NCBI RefSeq assembly: GCF_900635155.1
Contig: NZ_LR134002.1
Span: 496,001 to 560,000 of the forward strand
Direction: 5' to 3'
From: Streptococcus sanguinis
GTDB taxonomy: Bacteria; Bacillota; Bacilli; Lactobacillales; Streptococcaceae
DNA length: 64,000 bases
Below the pieces are notes generated by a model, which saw only the letters and a program-made list of their open reading frames with translations, was not told the DNA's origin and did not search any database. The translations under genes were made by a program, and so were the position numbers. Shown piece after piece: positions 29,593-38,828 of the stretch; position 1 is the first letter of the stretch, and each line of letters starts with the position of its first letter.

Positions 29593-31439
29593 TTCAAATC
29601 GGCAAAATCTTTGCCGGGCGATATAAAATCATCAAGCAGATTGGCCGCGGAGGCATGGCAGATGTCTATCTGGCCAAGGACTTGATTTTGGATGGTGAGG
29701 AAGTTGCGGTAAAGGTTCTTAGAACCAATTACCAGACAGATCCTATCGCTGTCGCGCGTTTCCAGCGGGAAGCTAAGGCGATGGCTGATTTGGACCATCC
29801 GCACATCGTTCGGATCACTGATATTGGGGAAGAAGACGGCCAGCAGTATCTGGCTATGGAATACGTAGCAGGTCTTGACCTCAAGCGCTATATCAAAGAG
29901 AATTCTCCGATTTCAAATGAAGAAGCAGTCAGAATCATGGGACAAATCTTGCTGGCGATGCGCTTAGCGCATACACGCGGTATTGTCCATCGTGACCTGA
30001 AACCACAAAATGTCCTCTTAACCCCGGATGGCAATGCCAAGGTAACAGACTTTGGGATTGCGGTGGCCTTTGCAGAGACAAGTCTGACTCAGACCAACTC
30101 TATGCTGGGCTCGGTTCATTATCTATCGCCTGAGCAGGCGCGTGGCTCTAAAGCAACTGTTCAGAGTGATATTTATGCAATGGGGATTATTTTTTATGAG
30201 ATGCTGACAGGTCATATCCCTTATGACGGGGATAGTGCCGTTACGATTGCTCTTCAGCATTTCCAAAAGCCGCTGCCATCCATCATTTCTGAAAATCCTA
30301 ATGTGCCTCAAGCCTTGGAAAATGTGGTCATTAAGGCAACAGCCAAAAAACTGACGGATCGCTATCAGTCGGTTGCAGAGATGTATGTTGACTTGTCTAG
30401 CAGCTTATCTTATGAGCGCCGCAATGAAAAGAAATTGGTCTTTGATGATGTAGCGAAAGCAGACACCAAGACCTTGCCAAAAATCTCGCCTGTACCGCAG
30501 CCAGCAGTTCCACCTGTTAAGTCAACACCGCCTAAAGCGGAAGCGACTGAAGTTAAGGAAGAGACAGCTGATGCGGTTAAGAAAGTTCCAAAGAAACGTC
30601 GTTTGAGAACGCGTTACAAGGTACTTTTCTTTGCAGTCCTATTGGTTTTGGCGGCTTTTGTTGTCCTTCTTTATAATAGCCCATCCAATACCAGCGTGCC
30701 AGATGTTTCTGGTCAGACTGTAGCAGAGGCTCGTTCCGCTATCGAAGCTAAGAAGCTGGTTGTCGGAGACGAAAAGGAAGAATACAGCGACAATGTCGAA
30801 TCTGGCAAAGTCATTAAAACTGATCCACAGGCCAATAGTCAGCGCCGCGAAGGCAGCAAGATTGACCTGATTATCTCCAAGGGGCCCAAGACCTTTGTGA
30901 TGGAAGATTATACTGAGAGACTGAAAGATGCGGCCGTCAAAGATTTGAAAGAAAACTTTAAGGTTCCTGAGAAATTGATTGAGATTGTTGAGGAGGAATC
31001 GGACGAGTACGAGCCAGGTCAGGTGATTCGTCAGTCACCGGCAGCTGGTTCGACCTATGATTTGACTTCTAATCATAAGATCAAGCTGACAGTAGCCAAA
31101 GAAGTAACTAGTGTATCCATGCCTGACTTTGGCAGCATGCAGTACACCTACGCCAATGCACGTTCTTACTTGATCCAAATGGGAATTTCTTCTTCCCGAA
31201 TTGAGCGAGTTGTTGACCGTTCGGTCACTTCTACTCAGGCAGACTTGGTAACTTCCCAGTCACCAGCAGCAGGTCAGACTATTGACCTCAAATCTAATGA
31301 AAAAATCACTCTTTACGTGACAGAAGCAACGACACCATCATCATCTAGTTCGTCATCATCATCTAGCAACTCGAAGAGCAGTTCATCGTCCGATGATGAA
31401 AGTCATTCTAGTAGCTCTAGTTCTTCAGAACATCAATGA
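29589..31439 (+). CDS. stkP: Ser/Thr protein kinase StkP with PASTA repeats
   Basis: A 616-residue Hanks-type membrane kinase (PknB family). The cytoplasmic kinase domain has ATP Lys42, HRDLKPQN with Asp136, and DFGIA; a basic juxtamembrane linker follows, then one membrane helix (about 344-362). I count three extracellular PASTA repeats (roughly 366-435, 437-507, 508-580); the pneumococcal protein has four. The C-terminus is a poly-serine tail (about 580-616). PASTA repeats sense muropeptide or lipid II. Targets in streptococci include MapZ and DivIVA/GpsB-linked proteins. Confidence 0.95.
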   Translation: MIQIGKIFAGRYKIIKQIGRGGMADVYLAKDLILDGEEVAVKVLRTNYQTDPIAVARFQREAKAMADLDHPHIVRITDIGEEDGQQYLAMEYVAGLDLKRYIKENSPISNEEAVRIMGQILLAMRLAHTRGIVHRDLKPQNVLLTPDGNAKVTDFGIAVAFAETSLTQTNSMLGSVHYLSPEQARGSKATVQSDIYAMGIIFYEMLTGHIPYDGDSAVTIALQHFQKPLPSIISENPNVPQALENVVIKATAKKLTDRYQSVAEMYVDLSSSLSYERRNEKKLVFDDVAKADTKTLPKISPVPQPAVPPVKSTPPKAEATEVKEETADAVKKVPKKRRLRTRYKVLFFAVLLVLAAFVVLLYNSPSNTSVPDVSGQTVAEARSAIEAKKLVVGDEKEEYSDNVESGKVIKTDPQANSQRREGSKIDLIISKGPKTFVMEDYTERLKDAAVKDLKENFKVPEKLIEIVEEESDEYEPGQVIRQSPAAGSTYDLTSNHKIKLTVAKEVTSVSMPDFGSMQYTYANARSYLIQMGISSSRIERVVDRSVTSTQADLVTSQSPAAGQTIDLKSNEKITLYVTEATTPSSSSSSSSSSNSKSSSSSDDESHSSSSSSSEHQ

Positions 31440-31444
31440 TGAAA

Positions 31445-31493
31445 GACCATTCCTTTTAAGCTTTCTGGCTTGAAAGGATGGTTTTTCTTTTTT
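31445..31493 (+). terminator. Intrinsic terminator between stkP and liaF
   Basis: ACCATTCCTTT pairs with AAAGGATGGT across an inner AGC/GCT stem, followed by TTTTCTTTTTT. It partly separates the stp-stkP and liaFSR units. Confidence 0.85.
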
Positions 31494-31581
31494 GCTGGAC
31501 AAATTTCCCCATTTCATGCCTTGGACGGAGGATTTTTGGCCTAATTTTGTTAAAATAGGAAGGTAGAGAAAGGAAACGGCT

Positions 31582-32277
31582 ATGTGGAAGGTTCAATTAT
31601 TTGTCTTTGTTGAAACAGTCTTATTATCCATGGCATTGGTGACCATGTTGGCAGCTGATTTTTCACGAGTTGTCATTATATTGGTCCTTTTTTTGCTGCT
31701 GCTCTATTATTACTTCGGCAAGCAAAAAGGGAATTTTCTGCTAGTCGCTTCCATGATTATGCTGTTTTTCATTATTATGCTCAATCCCTACGTCATTGCT
31801 GCCCTTTTATTCGCGCTGGTTTATGGGATGATTGTGGCCTACCCTTATATCTATAAGGAAAATCAAGAAACCCATCTCGTTTACGAAGAAGATGTGGAAA
31901 TTCAGAGTGAAAAGAATCGCTGGTTGGGGGACCTGCAGCATTTTTCTAAGGACAGCTGTCAATTCCACGACATCAATCTCTTGCGCATTGTTGGGAAAGA
32001 CACCATTCATTTGGAAGATGTGATTTTGGTCAACCATGATAATGTCATTGTCATTCGAAAAGGTTTTGGCGATACCAAGATTATTGTGCCGCTGGATGTG
32101 GAAATTCAGCTGCAAATCAACACTCTCTATGGGGAGCTGAACTTTCTGCATCATCCATCTCGCAAGCTGCGCAACGAAACCATTTCGCTGACGACACCAG
32201 ACTATAAACGGGCCAATAAGACAGTGAAGATAGTCCTCGTCAGCTTCTTAGGAAATGTGGAGGTTGTCAGAAAGTGA
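31582..32277 (+). CDS. liaF: Envelope stress system inhibitor LiaF
   Basis: A 231-residue membrane protein with about four hydrophobic segments in the first 90 residues and a soluble C-terminal beta-rich domain (DINLLRIVGKDTIHLEDVIL...KIIVPLDVEIQLQI), the LiaF/VraT layout. LiaF represses the LiaS kinase in the absence of cell-envelope stress. The stop overlaps liaS (GTGA), and order F-S-R is conserved in streptococci. AAAGGAAA precedes ATG. Confidence 0.9.
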   Translation: MWKVQLFVFVETVLLSMALVTMLAADFSRVVIILVLFLLLLYYYFGKQKGNFLLVASMIMLFFIIMLNPYVIAALLFALVYGMIVAYPYIYKENQETHLVYEEDVEIQSEKNRWLGDLQHFSKDSCQFHDINLLRIVGKDTIHLEDVILVNHDNVIVIRKGFGDTKIIVPLDVEIQLQINTLYGELNFLHHPSRKLRNETISLTTPDYKRANKTVKIVLVSFLGNVEVVRK

Positions 32278-33293
32278 AGAAATCAAATTATTTTCTCATT
32301 CTCCTCTATACTTTCTTTGTCTTATTTATCATCTTTCATTATATTTTTAATATTTTTGATTTCACTTGGCAGGAGCTCTTTAATGATTTGGAGCTGTTGC
32401 AGTCTTTTGTGTTCTTTGTTGTGATTATCGGTTTATCACTGACCATTCTGATTGTGATAGCAGCTCGCTTGATACAATATCTGTCGGTAGCCCATGTGCA
32501 AAAAAATCTTCGGAATTTGCTGGATGGACGGAGGCTGGAGCCGACAGACCAACCCGAGTTGGATCGCTCTCTGCATCAGCTCGAGAGGAGGATGCACCGT
32601 CTGACAGAGAATCTCCAAAAGTCTGAAAATCAAACCCTGCAGACAGAAGAGAAAATTATCGAAAAAGAACGGCGGCGGATTGCGCGTGATTTGCACGATA
32701 CTGTCAGTCAGGAATTATTTGCAGCCAATATGATTCTTTCAGGAGTCGCTGGAAATGTAGAAAGGCTCGATGGACAAAAACTGCAAAAGCAGCTCACGGG
32801 GATTGCAGATATTCTGGATACAGCCCAGAAGGATTTGCGGATTCTCCTGCTCCACCTACGACCTACAGAGTTGGAAAATAAGACTCTGATCGAAGGTATG
32901 GATGTGATTATCAAGGAGCTGACTGATAAAAGCGACATTGATGTTCACTTCAATCATCAGGTTGGGCATCTACCCAAACAGATGGAGGAGCATGTCTTCA
33001 GGATTATGCAGGAAATTATCAACAACACACTGCGGCATGCCCAGGCCAGTCGGTTGGATATTTACCTCTATCAGGCACCTAATGAGCTTAAAATCAAGGT
33101 ATCTGATAATGGCGTCGGTTTTGATCCGCTGGCTCAGGATGAACTCAGCTACGGCTTGAAAAATATGGAAGACCGTGTGCGGGATATGGCGGGTACCTTT
33201 AAGCTTTTGACTGCCCCCAGAAAAGGCCTTTCTATTGAAATCACGATACCTTTACTAGAAGGAGAAGATCATGAAGATATTGTTAGTGGATGA
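32274..33293 (+). CDS. liaS: Sensor histidine kinase LiaS
   Basis: A 339-residue NarL-type (HisKA_3) kinase. Two membrane helices (about 8-28 and 42-66) enclose a very short outside loop, so it is an intramembrane-sensing kinase. The phospho-acceptor is His141 in ERRRIARDLHDTVSQ. The HATPase has NNTLRHAQA, DNGVGFDP and YGLKNMEDR. It responds to lipid II-active antibiotics in relatives. GTG start, overlapping liaF by 4 bp and liaR by 23 bp. Confidence 0.95.
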   Translation: MKKSNYFLILLYTFFVLFIIFHYIFNIFDFTWQELFNDLELLQSFVFFVVIIGLSLTILIVIAARLIQYLSVAHVQKNLRNLLDGRRLEPTDQPELDRSLHQLERRMHRLTENLQKSENQTLQTEEKIIEKERRRIARDLHDTVSQELFAANMILSGVAGNVERLDGQKLQKQLTGIADILDTAQKDLRILLLHLRPTELENKTLIEGMDVIIKELTDKSDIDVHFNHQVGHLPKQMEEHVFRIMQEIINNTLRHAQASRLDIYLYQAPNELKIKVSDNGVGFDPLAQDELSYGLKNMEDRVRDMAGTFKLLTAPRKGLSIEITIPLLEGEDHEDIVSG

Positions 33294-33903
33294 CCATCAG
33301 ATGGTCAGATTGGGATTGAAAAGTTACCTGGAACTGCAAGATGGTATAGCTGAAGTATCTGAAGCAGTCAATGGTAAAGAAGGCGTTGAGCAAGCTTTAG
33401 CAAGTCGTCCGGATGTGATTATCATGGATATCGTCATGCCTGAGATGAATGGGATTGAAGCGACACTGGCCATTTTGAAAGAGTGGCCGGAAGCAAAGAT
33501 TCTGATTTTGACTTCTTATCTGGATAATGAAAAAATTTATCCTGTTCTGGATGCAGGCGCTCATGGATACATGCTTAAGACTTCCAGCGCTGAAGAAATT
33601 CTCCGTGCCGTCAAAAAAGTGGCCAAGGGAGAATTTGCCATTGAAACAGAGGTCAGCAAGAAAGTGGAGTATCATCGCAACCATATTGAACTTCACGAGG
33701 ATTTGACAGCTCGTGAGCGTGATATTTTAGGGCTTTTGGCCAAGGGTTATGAAAATCAACGAATTGCGGATGAACTCTTTATTTCCCTCAAAACGGTCAA
33801 GACTCATGTCTCCAATATCCTGTCCAAATTGGAGGTGAGCGACCGCACTCAGGCAGTTGTTTATGCTTTTCAGCACCATCTTGTCCCACAAGAAGATTTT
33901 TAA
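33271..33903 (+). CDS. liaR: Response regulator LiaR
   Basis: A 210-residue NarL/FixJ-family regulator. The receiver domain has acidic pair D7-D8, phospho-acceptor Asp53 in IIMDIVMP and the LTSYLD/AHGYMLK elements. A LuxR-type helix-turn-helix (about 145-200, with LTARERDILGLLAKG and LKTVKTHVSNILSKL) follows. It overlaps liaS by 23 bp, consistent with fixed stoichiometry. Confidence 0.95.
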   Translation: MKILLVDDHQMVRLGLKSYLELQDGIAEVSEAVNGKEGVEQALASRPDVIIMDIVMPEMNGIEATLAILKEWPEAKILILTSYLDNEKIYPVLDAGAHGYMLKTSSAEEILRAVKKVAKGEFAIETEVSKKVEYHRNHIELHEDLTARERDILGLLAKGYENQRIADELFISLKTVKTHVSNILSKLEVSDRTQAVVYAFQHHLVPQEDF

Positions 33904-33906
33904 TGG

Positions 33907-33912
33907 TATAAT
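33907..33912 (+). promoter_or_regulatory. Extended -10 promoter after liaR
   Basis: TATAAT preceded by TGG, 30 bp before the ATG of the HAD-cyclophilin gene, which also has an AAGGGGAG ribosome site. Confidence 0.6.
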
Positions 33913-33942
33913 AGAAAAGATTAAGATTGGACAAGGGGAGAT

Positions 33943-35343
33943 ATGGACGCAAAATTAAAGTATAAGGCAAAAAAGATAAAAATTGTCTTTTTCGATATAG
34001 ATGATACCCTGCGGGTCAAGGATACAGGTTTTATCCCAGACTCTATCCAGACAGTTTTCAAGCAGTTGAAGGACAAAGGGATTTTGACGGGTATTGCGTC
34101 TGGAAGAGGAATGTTTGGTGTTGTGCCGGAATTGAGAGCTTTGCAGCCAGACTTTTTCGTTACCCTGAACGGAGCCTATGTCGAAGACAGCAAAGGGAAG
34201 GTGATTTCTCAGACGGTTATCCCGTCCGATAGAGTGACGTCCTATATTGCTTGGGCTCAGGAGGAAGGGATTGACTATGGTCTGGTCGGAAGTCATGAAG
34301 CGGCCTTGTCTAATCGAAATTCTCTGATTTCAGAGGCCATTGATGTGGTTTATCCAGATTTGCCTGTTGATTCAGATTTTCATTTAGACAAGGATATTTA
34401 TCAGCTTTGGACCTTTGAAGATAGAGGAGATAGCCTGCAGCTGCCGGATACATTAGCAGAACACCTGCGTTTGGTTCGCTGGCATCCTCATTCGTCAGAC
34501 GTGGTACCGACAGAAGGGTCCAAGGCAGCCGGAGTTTCCAAGGTTGTCGAGCATCTGGGCTTCAAACCTGAAAATGTCATGGTTTTTGGCGACGGACTCA
34601 ATGATCTGGAATTGTTTGACTATGCGGGAATTGGCATTGCCATGGGCATTTCCCATGAAGAACTGCGAAAAAGAGCAGATTATATTACAAAAACGGTAGA
34701 AGAAGACGGTATTTTTGCCGCTTTAGAGGAGTTAGGTATGGTAGAAAAAGAATTACATTTTCCACAAGTAGAACTTGCAGCAGCAGAAGGTCCAAAAGCG
34801 ACTATCAAGACTAATCACGGTGACATGAAAGTTCAGCTGTTTCCAGAACAGGCACCAAAAACAGTAGCCAACTTTATTGCCCTTGCTAAAGATGGATATT
34901 ATGACGGTGTGATTTTCCATCGCATTATTCAGGACTTTATGATTCAGGGTGGTGATCCTACTGGTACCGGTATGGGCGGTCAGTCTATCTATGGCGAGAA
35001 ATTTGAAGATGAGTTTTCACCTGAGTTATACAATATTCGTGGGGCTCTTTCCATGGCAAATGCTGGGCCGAATACTAACGGCAGTCAATTCTTCATTGTT
35101 CAAAATAAAGATCTTCCTTATTCAGCTAAGGAATTGAGCCGCGGCGGCTGGCCTGAAGCTATCGCTGAAGTCTATGCCAGTCAGGGAGGAACACCGCATT
35201 TGGATCGGCGCCATACTGTCTTTGGTCAGCTTGTTGATGAAGCATCCTACCAAGTTTTGGACAAGATTGCAGCTGTTGAGACGGGTGCGATGGACAAACC
35301 CGTGGAAGATGTTGTGATTGAGACCATTGAGGTAGAAGACTGA
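33943..35343 (+). CDS. Bifunctional Cof-type HAD hydrolase / cyclophilin prolyl isomerase
   Basis: A 466-residue fusion. Residues about 12-265 form a Cof-type (HAD-IIB) phosphatase with nucleophile Asp18 and acid/base Asp20 in FFDIDDTL and the late motif VFGDGLNDLELF. Residues about 285-464 form a cyclophilin-type peptidyl-prolyl isomerase with VIFHRIIQDFMIQGGDPTGTG, NGSQFFIV and HTVFGQLVD. No signal peptide is seen, so it is cytoplasmic. The substrate of the HAD half is unknown. It overlaps the S1 gene by one base. Confidence 0.9.
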   Translation: MDAKLKYKAKKIKIVFFDIDDTLRVKDTGFIPDSIQTVFKQLKDKGILTGIASGRGMFGVVPELRALQPDFFVTLNGAYVEDSKGKVISQTVIPSDRVTSYIAWAQEEGIDYGLVGSHEAALSNRNSLISEAIDVVYPDLPVDSDFHLDKDIYQLWTFEDRGDSLQLPDTLAEHLRLVRWHPHSSDVVPTEGSKAAGVSKVVEHLGFKPENVMVFGDGLNDLELFDYAGIGIAMGISHEELRKRADYITKTVEEDGIFAALEELGMVEKELHFPQVELAAAEGPKATIKTNHGDMKVQLFPEQAPKTVANFIALAKDGYYDGVIFHRIIQDFMIQGGDPTGTGMGGQSIYGEKFEDEFSPELYNIRGALSMANAGPNTNGSQFFIVQNKDLPYSAKELSRGGWPEAIAEVYASQGGTPHLDRRHTVFGQLVDEASYQVLDKIAAVETGAMDKPVEDVVIETIEVED

Positions 35344-35705
35344 TGAAAATCGGTGATAAATTAAAAGGCAAAATCACTGGGATTCAGCCTTATGGAGCTT
35401 TTGTTGAGCTGGAAAACGGAACAATTGGTCTAATTCATATCTCAGAAATTCGTCCGGGTTATATTGAGAATATCCATGATAGTGTAAAGATTGGCCAGCA
35501 AGTCTTAGTACAGGTTGTGGACTATGATGAATTTTCTGGGAAGTCCAGTCTGTCCATGCGAACCCTGGAAGAAGAAAAGCACCGCCTCCCTAGACGCCAC
35601 CGCTTTTCAAACGACCGCTGTAAAATTGGTTTTGAACCTTTAGGCAGACAACTGCCTATCTGGATCAAAGAGGCAAAAAAATTCTTAAAAGAAGAAAAAG
35701 TTTAA
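35343..35705 (+). CDS. S1 RNA-binding domain protein (CvfD/GSP13-like)
   Basis: A 120-residue protein whose N-terminal 75 residues form one S1/OB RNA-binding domain (GDKLKGKITGIQPYGAFVELENGTIGLIHISEI), followed by a basic C-terminal extension (EEEKHRLPRRHRFSN). This is the size and plan of pneumococcal CvfD and Bacillus YabR/GSP13, ribosome- or RNA-associated post-transcriptional regulators. ATG overlaps the preceding stop (TGATG). A strong hairpin follows. Confidence 0.82.
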   Translation: MKIGDKLKGKITGIQPYGAFVELENGTIGLIHISEIRPGYIENIHDSVKIGQQVLVQVVDYDEFSGKSSLSMRTLEEEKHRLPRRHRFSNDRCKIGFEPLGRQLPIWIKEAKKFLKEEKV

Positions 35706-35740
35706 AAAATATCCTGTTCCACAAGAGAACAGGATATTTT
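35706..35740. terminator. Bidirectional terminator between the S1 gene and cysK
   Basis: AAAATATCCTGTTC and GAACAGGATATTTT form a perfect 14-bp stem. Confidence 0.9.
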
Positions 35741-35810
35741 GCTTGGATAGAATTGCTATTCAATTCATAGCCGACTGCTAAGTTGAAATGGACATGTTTT
35801 TCAAAAAATA

Positions 35811-36740
35811 CTAAGCATCAAATTCATAGAGGGCAGTAGACAGGTAGCGTTCGCCGTTATCAGGTGCCAGAGCAAGGACTTTCTTGCCAGCTCCTAGTTT
35901 TTTCGCTACTTCAATAGCTGCGAAAATAGCGGCAGCAGATGAAATCCCCACTAAGAAGCCTTCCTGACCGCCAATATAGCGTCCGAATTCCAGTGCTTGA
36001 TCAGAAGTTACGCGGACAATACCGTTGTAGGCTGCTGTATCCAAAGTCTCTGGAATGAATCCAGCTGAAAGTCCTTGGATTTTGTGAGGACCTGGCTTCT
36101 CACCAGAAAGGATAGCAGATTCGTCTGCTTCAACTGCATAGATTTGGATGTTCGGATTAACTTTTTTGAGAGCGTGAGATACACCGGAAATAGTTCCGCC
36201 AGTTCCGACACCGCCAACAAAAGCGTCCAGTCCAGTTTCACCGAAAGCAGCGATAATTTCTGCTCCTGTTGTTCGTTCGTGAACCTCTGGATTGGCCGGA
36301 TTGTTAAACTGCAGTGGCAGCCAGCCATTTCGTTCTTGTGCGATTTCTTGTGCTTTTGCAATAGCACCCTTCATTCCTTCGCTACCTGGAGTCAAGACTA
36401 ATTCAGCACCATAAGCTTGGATAATTTTGCGGCGCTCCACACTCATGGTCTCTGGCATAACAATGACAACCTTGTAGCCTTTGGCTGCTCCAACCCATGA
36501 AAGGCCAATACCAGTATTTCCGCTGGTTGCTTCAACGATAGTATCACCAGGCTTGATAAGGCCATCGCGTTCAGCCGCCTCAATCATGCTGAGAGCAATC
36601 CGGTCTTTGACAGAAGAGCCGGGATTGAAAGCTTCTAACTTCACATACACCTCAGCAGCTCCTTCTGGAACCAAGTTGTTCAATTTGACAATGGGAGTTT
36701 GCCCAATTAGTTCTGTAATATTTTGATAAATACGTGACAT
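35811..36740 (-). CDS. cysK: Cysteine synthase A (O-acetylserine sulfhydrylase)
   Basis: A 309-residue PLP enzyme making cysteine from O-acetylserine and sulfide. PLP lysine Lys45 is in [11 protein letters not shown]; the TSGNTGIG substrate loop and GTGGTISG phosphate loop are present. I take the ATG at 36740 ([13 protein letters not shown]) rather than the one 9 bp upstream, because GAGG then has a workable spacing. It is convergent with the S1 gene. No CymR/CysR site is evident to me. Confidence 0.95.
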   Translation of the reverse strand: MSRIYQNITELIGQTPIVKLNNLVPEGAAEVYVKLEAFNPGSSVKDRIALSMIEAAERDGLIKPGDTIVEATSGNTGIGLSWVGAAKGYKVVIVMPETMSVERRKIIQAYGAELVLTPGSEGMKGAIAKAQEIAQERNGWLPLQFNNPANPEVHERTTGAEIIAAFGETGLDAFVGGVGTGGTISGVSHALKKVNPNIQIYAVEADESAILSGEKPGPHKIQGLSAGFIPETLDTAAYNGIVRVTSDQALEFGRYIGGQEGFLVGISSAAAIFAAIEVAKKLGAGKKVLALAPDNGERYLSTALYEFDA

Positions 36741-36804
36741 AGGATACATACCTCAATATAATTTAATAGAATTAGTATAAAATGAAACAAGCGCTTTGTA
36801 AAAT

Positions 36805-36835
36805 ATAAAAAAGCTATGAGAGCCATAGCTTTTCT
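36805..36835. terminator. Terminator between cysK and the YigZ gene
   Basis: AAAAGCTATG (36809-36818) and CATAGCTTTT (36824-36833) pair with A/T-runs on both sides. It mainly serves the minus-strand YigZ gene, which ends at 36836. Confidence 0.8.
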
Positions 36836-37474
36836 TTATGTCAAAACGTCAAGGGGGACTTCTACTTGGCGCAGCCCTTGATCTATCATCTCCAATTTGC
36901 CCTTAAAAAACTCAGTCAGTTTATCTTTGAGCAGTTCTCTTTCACCTTTGTCAACGAAAAGAAGAGTGGAGACGGTATCTGTAAATTCAGTATCGTATTC
37001 AGCAAGATTTTCTGCCTTGAGAAAATTCGCAAAATCCTGATATTGGCTGTAAGACAGTTTTAGGCGCAGGCCAGTCTGTCCTTTTATTTCAACCAGTCCA
37101 ATCTCCTTAATAGCCAGAGCAACACTGCCGGCATAAGCTCGAATCAGACCGCCGGCTCCTAGTTTAATACCGCCAAAATAGCGAGTAACCACAACGCAAA
37201 GATTGGTCAATTCATGCTTTTCTAGAACTCCCAGCATAGGAACTCCGGCTGTTCCGCTAGGCTCCCCATCATCGCTGGTTCGTTTAATATCGCTCTTTTC
37301 TCCAATGATAAAAGCAGAGCAGTTATGGGTAGCCTTGTAATGTTCTTTTTTTATAGCAGCGATAAAAGCGCGAGCCTCTTCCTCGGAGTAAACTCTTTTC
37401 ACATGGCAGATAAAGCGGGATTTTTTAATTTCCTCTTGAACCATGCCATCTTCCTTAATTGTCTTAAATTCCAT
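36836..37474 (-). CDS. YigZ/IMPACT family protein (UPF0029)
   Basis: A 212-residue member of the YigZ/IMPACT family. The N-terminal domain carries KKSRFICHVKRVYSEEEARAF, ATHNCSAFIIG, SDDGEPSGTAG and VVTRYFGGIKLGAGGLIRAY, all conserved. The C-terminal half is a ferredoxin-like DUF1949 domain. The biochemical role is unsettled; eukaryotic IMPACT regulates translation via GCN1. It is divergent from comFA with a 55-bp gap, the same arrangement as in pneumococci. Confidence 0.9.
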   Translation of the reverse strand: MEFKTIKEDGMVQEEIKKSRFICHVKRVYSEEEARAFIAAIKKEHYKATHNCSAFIIGEKSDIKRTSDDGEPSGTAGVPMLGVLEKHELTNLCVVVTRYFGGIKLGAGGLIRAYAGSVALAIKEIGLVEIKGQTGLRLKLSYSQYQDFANFLKAENLAEYDTEFTDTVSTLLFVDKGERELLKDKLTEFFKGKLEMIDQGLRQVEVPLDVLT

Positions 37475-37514
37475 AACTATATTTTACAAAAAAAGATAAA
37501 TTTTGCCAAAAAAT

Positions 37515-37522
37515 TACGAATA
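37515..37522 (+). promoter_or_regulatory. cin-box (ComX/SigX promoter) for comFA-comFC
   Basis: TACGAATA, the exact combox/cin-box consensus recognised by RNA polymerase with the competence sigma factor SigX (ComX). It sits after a T-rich stretch and only 7 bp before the chosen comFA ATG. Confidence 0.85.
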
Positions 37523-37529
37523 TATAAGT

Positions 37530-38828
37530 ATGTTAGAGTTACAAGATTGTTTAGGACGGATATTTACAGAAAGTCAGTTAGAGTCTAGCTTGCGCGCACA
37601 AGCAAAAGCAATTCCCAGTATCCAAGAAGAAAAAGGCAAGCTACGCTGCGGACGCTGCAACAGTTTGATTGAACGAGAAAATCAGCTACCTGTTGGAGCT
37701 TATTATTGTAGAGAATGCTTAATCTTGGGACGGGTGCGGAGTGACCAAAAACTCTACTATTTTCCTCAAGAGGATTTTCCTAAAAATCAGGTGCTTAAAT
37801 GGCGGGGGCAACTGACAGAGTTTCAGGGGAAGGTCTCCAAAGGCTTACTTGATGCGCTAGAGAAAAGACAGGATACGTTAGTGCATGCTGTTACTGGCGC
37901 TGGAAAAACAGAAATGATTTACCAAGTGCTTGCCAGAGTTATTGACAGAGGTGGTTCTGTTTGCTTGGCCAGTCCGCGGATTGATGTTTGTTTAGAGCTT
38001 TATCGGCGCCTTAAAGAAGATTTTTCTTGTGAAATAGCCCTTCTGCATGGGGAGTCAGAAGCTTATTTTCGCAGTCCCTTGGTAATTGCTACCACTCACC
38101 AGCTATTAAAATTTTATCAAGCTTTTGATTTGCTGATTGTTGATGAGGTAGACGCCTTTCCTTATGTGGATAATCCCATGCTGTATCACGCTGTAGAACG
38201 TTCTGTGAAAGAGGATGCTACAACTATTTTTCTGACAGCCACTTCCACGGATGAACTGGATAAAAGGGTTCAAAAAGGTGAGCTGAAACGCCTGAGTCTT
38301 CCCAGAAGATTTCATGGTAATCCCTTGACTATCCCTCAGAAAGTTTGGTTATCCGATTTTCAAAAACATCTTCAGAAGAAGAAAATAGCACCTAAACTTT
38401 TGAACTATATACAAAAACAGAGGGAGACTCAATTTCCTCTCTTGATATTTGCTGCAGAAATTCAAAGAGGAGAGGATTTTGCTCAGGCTCTGCAGATTGC
38501 TCTGCCGGATGAAAAGCTAGCTTTTGTTGCCTCCACAACAGAAAATCGTCTGGAGATTGTTGAACAGTTTCGTCGCAAGGAGATCACTATTTTGGTGACA
38601 ACGACTATCTTAGAGCGTGGGGTAACCTTTCCTGGTGTAGATGTTTTTGTCTTGGAAGCCAATCATCGCTTGTTCAGTCGTAGTGCCCTGGTTCAGATTT
38701 CAGGCCGAGTTGGCCGCAGTTTGGACAGACCAACTGGACAGTTGCTATTTTTTCATGATGGGACTACCCTTGCTATGGAAAAGGCAATTCGGGAAATGAG
38801 GGATATGAATAAGGAGGCGGGATTATGA
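37530..38828 (+). CDS. comFA: Late competence DNA-uptake helicase ComFA
   Basis: A 432-residue DEAD/DEAH-type translocase that drives single-stranded DNA import in transformation. An N-terminal zinc region with CGRCNSLIE and YYCREC precedes Walker A AVTGAGKTE, the LLIVDEVDAFP Walker B and the C-terminal ISGRVGRS helicase motif. I start at ATG 37530 (MLELQDCLGRIF), which aligns with pneumococcal CflA. The frame extends upstream only through the cin-box. It overlaps comFC by 4 bp. Confidence 0.93.
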   Translation: MLELQDCLGRIFTESQLESSLRAQAKAIPSIQEEKGKLRCGRCNSLIERENQLPVGAYYCRECLILGRVRSDQKLYYFPQEDFPKNQVLKWRGQLTEFQGKVSKGLLDALEKRQDTLVHAVTGAGKTEMIYQVLARVIDRGGSVCLASPRIDVCLELYRRLKEDFSCEIALLHGESEAYFRSPLVIATTHQLLKFYQAFDLLIVDEVDAFPYVDNPMLYHAVERSVKEDATTIFLTATSTDELDKRVQKGELKRLSLPRRFHGNPLTIPQKVWLSDFQKHLQKKKIAPKLLNYIQKQRETQFPLLIFAAEIQRGEDFAQALQIALPDEKLAFVASTTENRLEIVEQFRRKEITILVTTTILERGVTFPGVDVFVLEANHRLFSRSALVQISGRVGRSLDRPTGQLLFFHDGTTLAMEKAIREMRDMNKEAGL

